Shown here: one piece after another, positions 49,423 to 61,453 of the stretch
Layout of the letters: every line of letters begins with the position of its first letter
Numbering within the stretch: position 1 is the stretch's first letter
From: Moniliophthora roreri
Taxonomy: Eukaryota > Basidiomycota > Agaricomycetes > Agaricales > Marasmiaceae
DNA: 64,000 nucleotides
Assembly (NCBI GenBank): GCA_001466705.2
Contig: LATX02000068.1
Coordinates: 1-64,000 of the forward strand
Direction of reading: 5' to 3'
The notes under the pieces: model-generated
Seen by the model: the letters and a program-made list of their open reading frames with translations, nothing else
Told to the model about the DNA's origin: nothing
Database searches by the model: none
Made by a program: the position numbers and the translations under genes

Positions 49423-52400
49423 TTAGCCAACATAGCGGATTTTAACCGCTCCTGCACGATTTCGAGCCTCGAGTGCTTAAATTTGCTATGAATATCATGA
49501 CTACCACGTGTAATTGAATACACACCTTTCAGTTCTTCAGCCTCCTCACGTTGCTCATAGTCAAGTACCAAGCGTTTCAGATGCTGCTGTTCAACCTTGT
49601 CCTTCTGCTGTGCTTTACGTGTGTGGATAGCGAGTGCAGATTCAGCGGGGATAGCGAGTTGGCGTGTCTACGCGAAGTGAGATCAATCTTCCATAACGGC
49701 TGCAGACAAGCACACACCTGGTGTTTGTTGCCTCGCTTGGTGACTATGGTGAAATTCATGACCCCATTCCCATTTGTGACTTCGGTAACCTCATCCTCCA
49801 AATCCTCCGCACGTTTCTTATTACGCACAGCAGGTGGCAAGATGGAGGAATCCCACAAGGCAAGCGCGGTTTTCTTGTCAACTTTACGAGCTTCGGCAGA
49901 GTTATCGGTGACTAGTTTTGTGAGCTCTTTTGCAAACTCCGCGTCGGCCTCCTCAGATGGACCGAAATTCTCCTGGCTGGAAGAGATCACGATGGCTTCT
50001 TCGGGAGAAGGAGGCCTTTCTCCGTTCTAGACATAAAGTCAATCGTAATTCAGTTAACGGCCACCCAAGCAACTCACTGTGTCCTCCTCATCTTCTCCCG
50101 TGTCTTCTTCGTCTTCTTCGTCCTTATCAATATCTGCCCTCTCGTCCTCTTCTCCGCCGCTATCTTCGCCGCTATCTTCGCCGTCCGTGGCTACGACTTC
50201 AAGTCAACAAGATTTGTCAAGGACCATGATACGTCTCAACCCACCTTCCATGTTCTGAAATGTAGCCTGCAGCATATCGTCGACAGCAATCGCCGCCTCC
50301 TCCAGTGTTTTCACAAGTTGCATCTTGGGTCGGACAGCCTGCGAGCTTTTGATCAGTTGTCTGACGCAGAAATATTTACCAGTCCATCCCTACCTCAAGC
50401 GAATCAGAAATCAAGAAATCGACGTCCATGGGAAGTTCGTTCTTGCAGTGAATGTAGTACTAAAGCAGTAAGTTCTTTAGCACGACCTTGAAACACTGGG
50501 AAGAAAACCAACCTGGAAGAAGGTTAGGAAATTGTCTAACTTTTTCTTCTGTGTACCCCGGTCGAAGCACATTCCACAAGTATCTAACAATGCGCAAACT
50601 AGTCGAACGCGGAAGAAATCGTCGGGCATATCCAAAGTGCAAATTTGTTGAGGAAGAGGACGGCCATCCGCTGAGGAACGCGGATTCAGTGAGCGCGTGG
50701 CGAAATTGCAAATACGCTTACGATGACCAAAAGTGACTAGTGACCACAATGTATCGAAGACAATGCCAGAGCTCAGGAGTCGGTAGATATACAGCTCGCC
50801 CAGATACTTGATGGTGGCTACCCTGCGTTGATTCGTGCTGTATACGTTCTGCTCCAAGCCTCGCCTGATGTCCTCAAGGACTTGATCGACAACTGACACC
50901 GAAAAGCTTGGGTGATATCGCTGAAGGTCATATGTTAACATGGCCACCAGACTGATATTGCTGAACTTGAGTTTCCAAGGTTTAGTGAAAATTTTGAACA
51001 GGATGGCGCGGACATTTTCATCGTCCCAATCAAGTTTCCGTATCAACTTGAAGACCTTGTCGATCGTTTTCTTCGCCAGGACATCATAGATCAGATGACG
51101 AATGAACAATTCCATTGGGCTGCGTTCCTTTTCTTGCCTTGGAGATCGCTCTGGAGGGTTACACTATAGAACATGGATGAGCTTAGATGTCCTGGAATCA
51201 GACGTGGAGCATACTAGCCTGATAATAGGCGTTTTCCAGCAACAGGAGCTGCCTCTGGTCAAAGTGTTGCATGCTTTGCTTGCGACGCATGAGTTCTAAC
51301 TAGAGGTCAAGTAGATCAGGATGACAAGGTTGGAGCTTGGGAGCCTTGTTACAAACCATAGTTCCGAAGCGTTCACGCGTGTCTTCACTCCTCAGTAGGA
51401 ACCTGCCACATCCTTCAAGCAGCAGGGCCAGGTTTTCGACGTTGTTCCCGGAAAAATCGTCTAGGCAAACCTTGAAGATATGGAGGATGACATGTGTAGG
51501 GACTACACGGAATTTGGACAAGTTGGAGAGGTACATGATATTCTGAAGGCATTAATCGTAAGTCATTACAAAAAAAGCTGCATAATGCGAAAAGGACCTT
51601 GAGTCTGACTTCCGACAAGTCTTTCATGACGTTCTTCTTCTTCTGCAGATAACGGAACTCGTCGTCCAACTAGTCAAACCAAGTTACATTAGCCTGCCGC
51701 ATGACTCTAGAGAGGGGACTGACGATGCCAACAAGTTCCGTCCCAATATCTGGCATGTATCTGTTGAGCGTTGCGACGAGTCGTGAGTAATGAGGTAACA
51801 GGTCAGTCCTATTCTTTGGCACCTGGGCCAAAAACTATGGAGGGTTATGAGTCTGCTCCACCGCTGAAACTGGACAAAACTTGCTTTGACGAGTCGTTTT
51901 CGAGCAGCTTTGGAGTTCAAAAACGCAAAGTCGATAGCTGCTTGATCTATCAATGCTCGATTGGTAGCATCAGGGAGTCTTGCAAGCAAGGCCGAAAGAA
52001 GCTGAGATGGCCCTTGAGGAGCAAGGGCGGGAGACAGTGGAGGTGTCGCTGCTTTCGGTGTTCCAGGTGTAGGCGTTGGAGCACTAGGAAGGTGTTGTAA
52101 GGTTTAGTAAGTCATCGATGAATTCAGACGTACTCATCCATCGGCTCATCTCCTTCGTCCTCCTTCGTTGACCCCGGGGTAGCCGTCCCATCATTCAATT
52201 TCTCGAGTTCTTCTTCCAACTTTCTGAATTCTTCCTTTTCTTGTTCCATGCGTTTCTTCAGTTGTTCCTCATCTTCCTCTTGAGATTTCTGTTCGCCTTC
52301 AAGACCTAGAACACTCTTGGGCACGAAATCCTTCAAGTCTTGCACTTCTTCGTAAAACTTTCTCTCTTCTTCATCTTCCCATTTACCGCCAGCGGTGAAG

Positions 52401-53787
52401 ATCTTCTCACTATCTTCGCCGCCCAATACGTTACCATTGCTGAGCCCGATCTGTATAGATTCTGTTTTCCTAGATGATGTGGGAAGAGTTGGTAAAGGCA
52501 GATAGAGGAGCTCCGAAAGTCTGTTGATGTCAGCGTCGAAATTCGACACACAGGAAATGATACTTACTGTTGGCAATTGGCAAGCAGTTTCTCGTATCCT
52601 TTAGTCATCTTCTCGTATGCCTGTTGTCTGTCCTCAAAAATCTCGCCAGATCTTATGTAGGCTTCGTGGTTGCGACGATCCTGCTCTTGGAGGCGCTGCC
52701 CATCGCAAGTCAGTCTATACTTTGTGAAAAAAGAGGCTGCTGCTTACTGTGTGCTCCTTCAACAACTTCTTACACACGTTATCAAAATATCCTTCACACA
52801 TGCGCTTAAAGCGATCGCGAATATCCTTCTCTACCAATTGATCGGCCTCGTTGGTCAGAGATGGGAACATGTCCAGCGATGAAGATTCGTCTGGCTGTGA
52901 AGCTGATAGTGACCCAAGTTCTGAGCTCGTTGGTATCTGTCTAGATGAGGATGGGGGTACAATTCCAAGGAAGGGATACGAATATGATTTAAGGAACGAA
53001 GACAGAAGAGGCAACGAAGATAACGTAGGATCATTGGACAACTGTGGATACTGTTAATTCCTGCGCGCATGCATGGCCACAAGGCATCTTACCATTTCCT
53101 TCATCACCTTCATAATCCATTCCCCGCCGCTTCGTCCAGGCCCATCTCTAATAACTCCCACGAGCGCTAGTTCCGAGCTAATTCGGAGAATAGGTCGTTG
53201 ACGAGTGACTCGAGAAGCATCCTCTTTCTCTCTCTGTTCCTGGGACAAGGATTGAAGGGACGCTCGAGATGGTACGCTTAAAGCGGAAGCGAGTGATGCA
53301 ACAAGTGCAGGAGTAAAGGCCTTGGGGAAACGGCGATGCAATGAGGATATTGCCTAATTCTGACGGTTAGTCGGAGCTCCTGCACAGAACCAAAAGACAG
53401 GCGCACCTCAACCGCACTCCATACATCCTTTTCTGTCTTGCACTTGACTATACCATCCAATGTAGCGCCAACGATTTCATCAACATATTTCTCGAGCGAC
53501 AGTGTGTCAATATCCTTGAGAATTTGATCACGGTTATCTGCTGCCATAGACTGGCGTATTCTCTTGATAAGTGCCGTATGACGTTTAAGCGATGAATCTA
53601 GCTTGGAAGACTCTAGAAAATCGCAGATGAATTAGGATCTTGTGCACCTCGGAAGAAATGTCATACCGGGAGGAGAGGGATTCTCGTTCAGCTGCTTGAG
53701 CGCAAGACGTTTATCATTGCGAGCCCTTTCGTCTTCAATTTTGCTAGTCGACGCCGAGCCATTTACAATGCTCTCTATGGCGGCCAT
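49423..53787 (-). CDS. UPF2: Nonsense-mediated mRNA decay factor UPF2/NMD2
   Basis: Scaffold linking UPF3 at exon junctions to the UPF1 helicase. Start MAAIESIVNGSASTSKIED, then an MIF4G repeat series: KYVDEIVGATLDGIVKCKTE with AISSLHRRFPKAFTPAL; LRLKVLF-type helices; and the third MIF4G with IRKLDWDDENVRAILFKIFT, KFSNISLVAMLTYDLQRYHP, VATIKYLGELYIYRLLSSGI and DFFRVRLVCALLDTCGMCFD. Acidic DEEDEE/EDEDERADID-like stretch near 50100-50190. C-terminal UPF1-binding part: NFTIVTKRGNKHQ, then DYEQREEAEELKG, and after a last intron ALEARNRAGAVKIRYVG with TAA at 49423-49425. Fifteen or so short introns. Head-to-head with the ATRIP-like gene. Confidence 0.93.
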
Positions 53788-53896
53788 GGAAGCGTCAGTA
53801 AACCTGTGCTGTGTGCAGCGCCGTTGATGACTTGATTATAGTAACAAGCCCGTGACCTACCTAAAGTATCTCAGACTCGCCCACGAATTTCCATCA
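53788..53896. promoter_or_regulatory. Compact bidirectional promoter, UPF2 / ATRIP-like
   Basis: 109 bp between the two preferred ATGs (65 bp if the plus-strand ATG at 53852 is used). Confidence 0.5.
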
Positions 53897-56800
53897 ATGG
53901 ACGAATTCGACGACGTCTTTGACGACCTCGACGATGCCACTCTCGCAGAACTCGATGCAATCGAAAGGAATAACGTGCCAAATGTCCAGGACAATCGACC
54001 TCCGAAACGCCAGAAAATAGATCACGAACCCATCAAAGCAGGGTCTTTCGACCTTGAGGACCTACCGGAAGTATCGGTTCAGAATGACAACTACTCTATC
54101 GATATGAATACCATCATGCTTCAGCCGTCGAATCAAGCTCAAGAATCGCCTGCTAGACGCGTTCAAAGTAATGATGCCAATGGGATTGGAAATAAACGCT
54201 CAGCAGGAGGCATTGCCGCACCACGCAACCAATCTATTGTTGTCAGCTCTTCACAAAGTGCTAGACATGATTCTCGTCCCCCAAGTCGTCGCGCGGGTTC
54301 GGGGTCTGCTATCCGATTGTCCGCAATCGCGGCAGCTCTGACGGGGCCAGCTCCGACCCCAACGCCAGTACCAGCACCTGCGCCTGCACCTCGTTTTGAG
54401 GCTTTGACGGAAAAGGTAGATGTGCTACAGAAGCAATTGGAGGAGGTCGGTGCTCGCGTTTTGATCTGATGCAACGTCTAATCCGTTGATTACAGCTGCG
54501 AGGAGAGAATGAACGGATGCAAAATGCACTGAAAGAAGCACAAGATGCTCGGTTTGCTAAGGAGGGCGAGGTGACTGTTCTGAGAAAGGGCGTTGAACGA
54601 GTAAACCATTCTCTCTTCTCGTGAAACCTTTGGCACTTAGTGTTCATCCAGGCTGCTCAAGATCATGCTGCACAAACGGCGAAATTGAGGACTGCTAAGG
54701 AAGAATCTGACTCGAAGCATCTGGCCAGGCAGAAAGAATTGTCGGAAGAGATCGAGCGACTAAGGACTCAGCTTGTGTTCAAAGTAAGAAGTCAGTGCGA
54801 TTTGCAACATGTGCCACTCACGGGTATTGCAACAGCAACACGAGGAAGAAAGTAACTCTCTCAGAAGAGCGCCTGTGTCGGTGCGAACGAAAAGGCCCGT
54901 CGTAAGGGAAATGTCGCAGACGATAACAGTACCTCCTCGAACACCGACTCGCAACAAGATGTTTCATGATTCTCCTGCACGCCTACCCGATAGTTTTGTA
55001 GCCACTTCTCCTAGCAGGAGGATGTCTTCGGTTGTAAGGCGAAATCCAATTTCACCCGAAAAGTCCAGGAAATCGGCGGTGCTTCCTGGGTTTGAGAACG
55101 CCTTCCTCGACTCGCCATCGAAAGCGAAACAAAATAGTTCGATGCAACGTTCCCGAGCTCCTGCGGTACCTCCAAAAGATTTACCTGTTCCATCCGCTCC
55201 TTCATCTCAAAGGCCTATTTCCACTTTGCAACGGATCTCGTTCAGCCAAATTTCATACGCTCCCCAATCTACTCCCCGACCACAAATTGACGAGGACGTG
55301 ATCATGGACGATGTCTCGGCTCCTCCCTCACCCATGAATGCCATCATGGATCAGGATGTCGAAACAGGCGTAGCAGAAGTAGAGGGACAAGCTCCTGATG
55401 AAAGTGAATACGAGGAAGATGTCAGTGGGGTGACACAGCTAAACAGAAAAGCCGAAGTATGTGTGTTACAGATCTGATCTCTTAGATAGACGCTCATATA
55501 CTCCCTTCTAGCTTACCAGAATAATGTTAACACATACACATCCCACATCTAAACAATCAGCTCTACAATCATTCATCGAATGGGCGTCTACTCCCGACTT
55601 TCCGTCCACACAAATATTCTCGGAGTCGATGTCTACTATTCTTGAGACCGTTGCCAGTGTTTCAGAGGATGTGGCGTTTGACGTCTCTGTCCCTACCTTA
55701 ACAAGATGTTTGGTTTCGATCTTCGAGGCATTTAACACTGCTAATCTAGTGAGTGCAAAATCAGTATCATATTACGCGTCAGCATCTACAACGACTGATA
55801 GATACAACCTCTGACCATGATAACCAATCTGCTCGCGATGCTGCTTCATACTTTTCCAGAGTTTCGACTATCATTTCTCACTCACACCGCCAGCGACGTC
55901 GATCAGCGGCCGAAGATTCTGGTGCTTTTATCGCAACTCATAGAAGAACAACTGCCGCCAAATAAACACAACCCACTGTCCAGGGCTCTCTCTGACGATA
56001 TTTTCGATTTTATGGAAGTCCTCATATGGGATGCTCCCGCAGGATCAGTGAAGAAGTTTGAGTCCAATCTATGTTTCATAACTACATGAGCTGACGCTAT
56101 CGCTAGATTAAGCATGATACTGTGCAACCAGGCTTTGACCGCCACTCTTTTTAACAATGCTCAGCCACACTGGTTGCTGTTCCGAAGCATACGCTTCCTA
56201 GCCCTCTTGTTTTCGTGTATGTCTGCTCGGCCCTCTCATATAGTCTTCCAGTGACTTATAGCGATTCCTAGATCCTATCATGTATCAGCATTGCATCGAT
56301 TTGGCCACGTCAGGATTGAATGGAGACGGCGCAAAACTTGATCTACAGCGATTGTTTCAGCTGGAACGTCTTTGCTCCTTCCTTATTGATACCAACCGGT
56401 GCGATCCAGACGTACGTCCTTCATTCAGACTGATATGAATTTCACGTGGGTTTGACGACGCCCCTACAGGCGATCTGCATGAAAGCGCATGTGCTCATGT
56501 TTTTCGCGGCACTCTCAGTGGCTGAACCTGACGGCCTCAACCTGCTGGTGAACTCACAAGTGCTGATTCCTTCGGTCGTGACTTATATCGCCTACTTGAC
56601 AAAACCAATATGGGAAGAAGAGGACGAAGAAACATGGGATCCTGTTTTGAAGCCCGCTTCATTGTAGACAGCTTCGCTTCTCGCTCACAAATCGACGCTG
56701 ACATGTAATTTAGAACCACCCACACTCTCAGCCGAGCTGTTGCTGTTCTTCACTACATCGTCAACAACGTCCAGCCCTCGGTCAACCTTCGCCAAAAGTT

Positions 56801-57123
56801 CCACAGATCGCCGGTACGGGCGTTCAACGGAATTACACATAATTACATCATTACCTTTGGGAGACTTGCATATGCCCCTGCGCCAGAATGGTTGAATGAA
56901 GATTCCAGGCATCACCTTGCAGGTGTGGTTGGTGAGTTCAAAAGGGAAAATTTTATTATGCACAGAATTGATAAGAAGTTTAGAAATGGCTAGAGACCTC
57001 TTGGAAATGGTTGTTGATGGCCCCGAGGTAGACAGTGTCTGGGCGCTGTACCAGGACGATATGGAAGAGAACGAGGCAGTCGACGAAGGAGAAATGGAAG
57101 AGAGTCTAATAGGCCATGGATGA
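53897..57123 (+). CDS. ATRIP/Rad26/Ddc2-like DNA-damage checkpoint protein
   Basis: ATRIP proteins bind RPA-coated single-stranded DNA and carry ATR kinase to damage. Start MDEFDDVFDDLDDATLAELD is the acidic N-terminal type expected for RPA contact. After a Ser/Pro-rich linker comes a coiled coil (ALTEKVDVLQKQLEE, LRGENERMQNALKEAQDARF, KELSEEIERLRTQL), a disordered phospho-rich segment with several SP/TP/SQ sites (PISPEK, TLQRISFSQ), and a C-terminal helical-repeat region: SALQSFIEWASTPDFPSTQI, MITNLLAMLLHTFPEFRLSF, LERLCSFLIDTNRC, HTLSRAVAVLHYIVNNVQPS, VELARDLLEMVVDGPEVDSV. Ends SLIGHG at 57123. Sequence conservation in this family is low, so the call rests on layout. The earlier in-frame ATG at 53852 is possible. 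Confidence 0.65.
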
Positions 57124-57401
57124 ACCATTCAAAATAGCGATGGTTTGAATGTATTGTCTGTAGTCTATGGCATTCCCAGTGAGCTAATGACCGGAGGGTT
57201 TGTATACTTATGGAAGACCTTACCCGACGACAAAAACGCTTTACCCACTCCAACCTTCTTTGTAAAGCCGTAGAGACTTGCTTCTCTAGCATCATCATCC
57301 TCTTCATGGTCAGGTCACACATCTCATTCTTGAATATCCGCGAAAGCCGCCGATGAAGTTTTAGCTACAAAACCCAAGTGAAATGAAGTCAGGTTGATGA
57401 T

Positions 57402-58717
57402 TTAGGCGGTATCACACACCTCAGCATCAGATGGCGTCAGGTCTTCATCCAAAATTTGACTGGGTATCGCAGAACGGATCCCGTCAAACTTGCCCTCTGT
57501 TCGAAGCCAAAAATGCCACAAGCATTCATCCCATGTAGACGAACGATCGGTCAGGTAGAGGAACCTTTCGGGACACCATAAATCAAAGTCTCTTGGAATG
57601 AGTAGTGGAGTAAGCCGGGGGAAGGGATATTTCAAGGAAGTACTATTGACGAGAACCGACGGGGTTGAGAAAGAGGCGTTTGACCACATCATGATATCGT
57701 CTCGAAAACGATTGGAAGGTACAAACGAGTGACCACCGGGAACGAGAAGAACGTGCGAAGTTGAAGAGAGGAGCCTAGCAGTGTTGAGTAGAGCATTCGA
57801 GGAGTATAATGCATGCCCTGTATTGATGTGTAGAAGGTGAACGGAGAGAAAAGCTAGTCCGCGTTGGATTTTTAGTCTGTTGAGCGATTCAATGAGGGTT
57901 GAGGTTGGAAATTCGTTTCGAGAAAGTCGTGTTGTAACAAGCAAAGATATAGGCCCTGAAGCACGTCAGAGTTCTGTGAGGGTAAGTAAAAAAGAGGTCG
58001 GATATACCATTCCATTGAATACCCCATTGGACAAGGCTGCTCAGATCTGCCTCGAGTTCGTTTTCGTCCGCCCACATACAAACAGTAATAGACTGGTTTG
58101 TAAGGATACCGGATACCACCGCAGGCCGTAAAGTATGGAGCTCTGGTTGATAGAAGATTGACCTTGAAAGCTTTGAATTATCGGAGAGAAGAGCTACCAG
58201 TGGTGCTTGGTGAGTCAGTGCGTTTCGGTAAACTAGACATGGTCACACCATTTCCCATCCCGCCCTTTTCTGGCCTCTCCTTCCCAAAAACACGGATATA
58301 AACGATAAAAGGCGCATAAACGAGACTGAAACAACAATAGAAAATGATGATCGCCTTGATACAAATTATCGACCAATGGTAGAAGCAACCATGGACAGAT
58401 GTCGACTGAAGAGTATCCGAGAAACCTGAGCGAAAAAGGATGACGTGGAGTTTCGCAATGTGTAAGAACTGTGGACGAAAATGAGGCACTGGCGATGCGG
58501 TGGAACAAGGCGAGGGGAGAGCTTCGGAGTCAATGGACTTTTTGTTCATTCCACCTTCTGCAGAAGTAGAGGATTTGATTCTTTGATTTGCAGTAGAGAG
58601 GTGGCTTTGTATGCTGCCAGATCCAGAGAGTTTTGGAGAAGACATTGATCTTGAACGAACGCTGAGTGAGAGATTTGGGCAAACCTGGGGATAGGCCTGG
58701 CGTGCACGATAGGACAA
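57402..58717 (-). CDS. LARGE-like glycosyltransferase (type II membrane protein)
   Basis: Start MSYRARQAYPQVCPNLSLSV, a cytosolic Ser-rich part, then a signal-anchor (IICIKAIIIFYCCFSLVYAP). An intron with donor GTGTGA and branch CTGAC near 58255-58203 must be removed to enter APLVALLSDNSKLS, ITVCMWADENELEADLSSLV, FLSVHLLHINTGHALYSSNA, LLNTARLLSSTSHVLLVPGG, PRLTPLLIPRDFDLWCPERF and DECLWHFWLRTEG. The N-A-L-x-N-x-A and the PxxPLxIPRD...WDxCLW pattern is that of the GT49/LARGE-type domain, normally Golgi and metal dependent. The usual DxD after VLLVPG is replaced by GG here, which questions activity. Stop near 57402-57404. Confidence 0.72.
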
Positions 58718-59699
58718 GCTCCTGGCGCGTTATACGCGATCTACTTACTTTCACGGTGTTACAGCCACCAAACACTCTGTATTTAGGCGAAGATTGCTTT
58801 TTCAGTGTATCTGATACAGACAATCTTGACCTTCATTTCCTTCAGCTCATTGATACTCCATCGTCCAAGTCCTTCGATTCATTATTGGCCCCGTGACTGC
58901 TGAGGATCTTTCTATGTCAATGCAGATCTTCGTGAGGGTGTCTTATCGATCATATCTGTCGTTATTCACTGACGGCCAAACGTGTTCAATATTGAACGGG
59001 TAACTGGGAGTTATAGTGTTGAAAGTGGATCAATTGGTGTTATCTCGGAAGTCGGTAAAAAGATTCTAACACGAATGACATTCGTTTGCAATTAGCACGG
59101 TAAGTTACCATCTTTTGTTAGGGCTGAACAGAAACGGAATAGCATCGGTGGGCAGGCGTGTCCTGGCTTTGAAACTGGAAAATTGCCACATCTATGATTA
59201 GGTTTGTGGCGCCCCCGTGATTTGGGCTTCGACAAGGCCTTCCTTTTAGTACAACATGCTGTTGGCTATCACTCTAATTAGCTTCAAGTGCGGCTGTCGG
59301 TTTTTTGATCGTCAACGCTGAAAATAAGTAAAAGGTAAAGGGTGGTACGGATCCTGTTTATTCGCAATGTTTTCGTGACACAGTTGTCAGTGGTGCGGAT
59401 TATGGCGGCAAGGTTCTTGGCGGCAGATCCTATTCGAGGCCTATAGAAGTCAAAGTTGAGCTTCGGTCCTGTTTGCAAAGGCTGACATACTCGTAGTGGC
59501 GATATCGATATCGATGGTACAACTATGGATCCATCTAGCAGTCAAATTGACTTGACTTGACTTGTCGAGGGGTGGACTCTTTATGCAAAATTCCTCGTTG
59601 TACAACTCCAGCCCCTCGAGTACCCTGAATTGGCGACGTTTAAAAAATTATCTTGACGGAAACTGTAGCAAAAGACACATGCCCGTTCTGCCTCGGTCT
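58718..59699. other. Intergenic, no supported gene
   Basis: About 980 bp. Frames at 58666-58896 (+) and 59284-59478 (-) show no motif. A small TTGAC tandem lies at 59546. Just beyond its right edge begins the degraded duplicate. Confidence 0.4.
59546..59564. repeat. Short TTGAC tandem
   Basis: ATTGACTTGACTTGACTTG: a three-copy 5-nt repeat. Confidence 0.7.
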
Positions 59700-60104
59700 T
59701 AAGCTTGATAGCCTACTGCAACCTCTGCGTCCACATTACGGCGGAGGAATCTTGTCCTTTGCGCTCCCGAAAGCTGTTTGGGTAAGAACAACTTGAGGGC
59801 AAGGTCTTGAGAAGACGCTCTCGTTCCAGTTGGTTTCATACCTGAGCAGCGCATCCGGCCAGGACTCGACCTCGTTTTTTGAACTCGAATGCTCAGATTG
59901 CAATCTATCCACGATAAGCTCCCTGAGACACTGGTAAGGAGTCTGCTGAGAAATATATGTCAAACCTATGACAGACATTCCCTTGCCTCCTTTGGAGATA
60001 TCCTGGCCTTGAAGCTTGAAGGCCTGGTTATGATTTACGACAACGTCACCGACAGCCTGAGCAACCACATAAGTATCGAGGTCGTAGACCCTGTCATCTG
60101 ACAT
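59700..60104 (-). pseudogene. Degraded copy of the S41 peptidase gene 5' half
   Basis: Matches the gene at 40354-41225 in pieces: AQAVGDVVVNHNQ (intact gene AQAVSDVVASHNQ), the first-intron remnant GGTTTGACATATATTTCTCA against GCTTAACATACATTTCTCAG, NWNESVFSRPC against NWNQCVFSRPC, and CAAACAGCTTTCGGGAGCGC against CAAACAGCTCTCAGGGGCCC. A further match (ACGCAGAGGTTGCAGTAGG) lies at the far end near 59710-59730. A large internal part is deleted and frames do not connect. A continuous frame of 122 codons survives by chance. Confidence 0.85.
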
Positions 60105-60200
60105 GACGACTCCGAGGGGGTCCAGGGGTCATTAGGCGCGTCATTAGGCGTGCCCCCCCGTGTTACGACTGCCCGGAGTCGTCGGTAAAGTCGATCATGG
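60105..60200. promoter_or_regulatory. Relic of the HAD/S41 bidirectional promoter
   Basis: CGACTCCGAGGGGGTCCAGG and the following GGTCATTA match, inverted, the segment at 40270-40310 of the intact promoter (one or two differences), followed by a weaker GCGCG...GTTACGACT match. It shows the duplication covered the intergenic region. Confidence 0.7.
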
Positions 60201-60836
60201 CACGATGTGCTTCTCTTCGTCTCTTCGGATTCCTTGAATCATCCGCCTGTCTCCCTGTCCGATGCCAACGTCCCAAATATGTGTCGTAACGTTCGAGGAA
60301 CACGATCCACGTATTCCGTACTTTTTGTGCAATCTATAGCTCTAGGCATGGTTTCATGAAGTAGTTCTGTTTTCGGGAAAGTTGGCGCGCCTCTTTGATG
60401 ATGATAATGCAATAATCCCCCGAGCTTCAGGACGTGTCTGGACCGTCAGTAAGATCCTACTCATAACGGAGTTGCATATTCAGACCTCCACTGCAGTTGT
60501 AAGCGACTCGGATTCTCGCAGTCGCAAGTCAGCAGGGCTCCTCGCTACGAAGGAAAAAAAAAAAGATGACATGATATTACTGTATGAAGGATCTATCCTT
60601 TGCAGATCTTGGTTTCCTCCGAGTACCAAGATCCAACCGCTCTGAGCGAAGAAGAGGGATCGAAAAGCCTTCCGGGGAAATACATCGACGTGTTTTGGAA
60701 CCCATTAGCCGAAAAATATCTCTGGCCAGTCGATTGGAGCCCCATCAGTGCCTGCGTGTCGGAAATGAATTATGTAGAATTCGAAGCACGAGTGCCCCAA
60801 AAAACACGCGCCTTGAATGAAAATTTTTTGATATAG
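60201..60836 (+). pseudogene. Degraded copy of the HAD hydrolase gene
   Basis: Parallels the gene at 39136-40197: VVSDSDSRSRKSAGL (intact VVSNSDSRSRKSAGL), then after an A-rich insertion a frame-shifted ALSEEEGSKSLPGK/RGIEKPSGEIHRRVLEPISRK (intact LSEEEGIEKPSEEIYRRVLE) and LASRLEPHQCLRVGNEL (intact LASQLEPTQCLHVGDEL). Upstream only scattered resemblance to the first exon remains near 60270-60320. Frame breaks and loss of the last exon make it non-functional. Confidence 0.87.
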
Positions 60837-60962
60837 AACGGAAACTTTATAGTTAGGCGTGTGCAGGGGGAAAGGGAAAAAGATGCCGACTGGATATTAA
60901 CGATCATGATGAGATGGCGTGCTATAGTTACATGTAATGATAGAGGCGGAAGCAGAGATAGG

Positions 60963-61453
60963 TCACCGGTCACCGAGCTCTAAGGCGGCATTGAGATGCT
61001 CGTCGCCCTCGATAGCGGTCCGCCCTTTTGCGGCAATATCCTCTACTTTGGACCCCAATTTCAGGACAGTCCATCGGACGACGAGGGGGTCCTGCCGCAT
61101 GATTTTGTTCAGAGATTGAATTGTTCTGGGGGAGGCGTCGAAATGGAGGGTCCAGTAACTGTAAAAGAATATAAGATATTTTTGGCGAGTTGAAAGTGAT
61201 TTGAGGACGCACTCTCCGAGACTGTGTATCTGTTTATGACGCTTCATGCGCTGTGGAAGTACTCGAGTCCCCCACGAGTCGATTTTGCGAACAACGCCTC
61301 CGGAAGTCATGAGATGAGTACATGTTTGTGTGACCAGCTGCTTGATGTGTTTCTGTGAATGAAGGGTGAGGAAAGCTGGGGGCAAAGGGGACAAGATAAG
61401 AGTACATATTCAGGATAATGAGCCGAGATGCAGAGCATCTGGTATAGAGGCAT
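60963..61453 (-). CDS. MRP17: Mitochondrial small-subunit ribosomal protein bS6m (MRP17)
   Basis: Three exons. MPLYQMLCISAHYPEY from the ATG at 61453, then after an intron KHIKQLVTQTCTHLMTSGGV, VRKIDSWGTRVLPQRMKRHK and, after a second intron (GA/GTGCGT...TTACAG/T), DYWTLHFDASPRTIQSLNKI, MRQDPLVVRWTVLKLGSKVE, ending ALELGDR at 60963. This is the S6 fold with the fungal mitochondrial signature RKIDSWGTRxLPQRMKRH. Length, about 130 aa, is normal. It acts in the mitoribosome small subunit. Confidence 0.93.

Noticed and set aside
59736..60104. Intact 122-codon gene on the minus strand
   Set aside because: Its frame runs across a former intron and deletion junction of the duplicated S41 gene, so it is a pseudogene frame.
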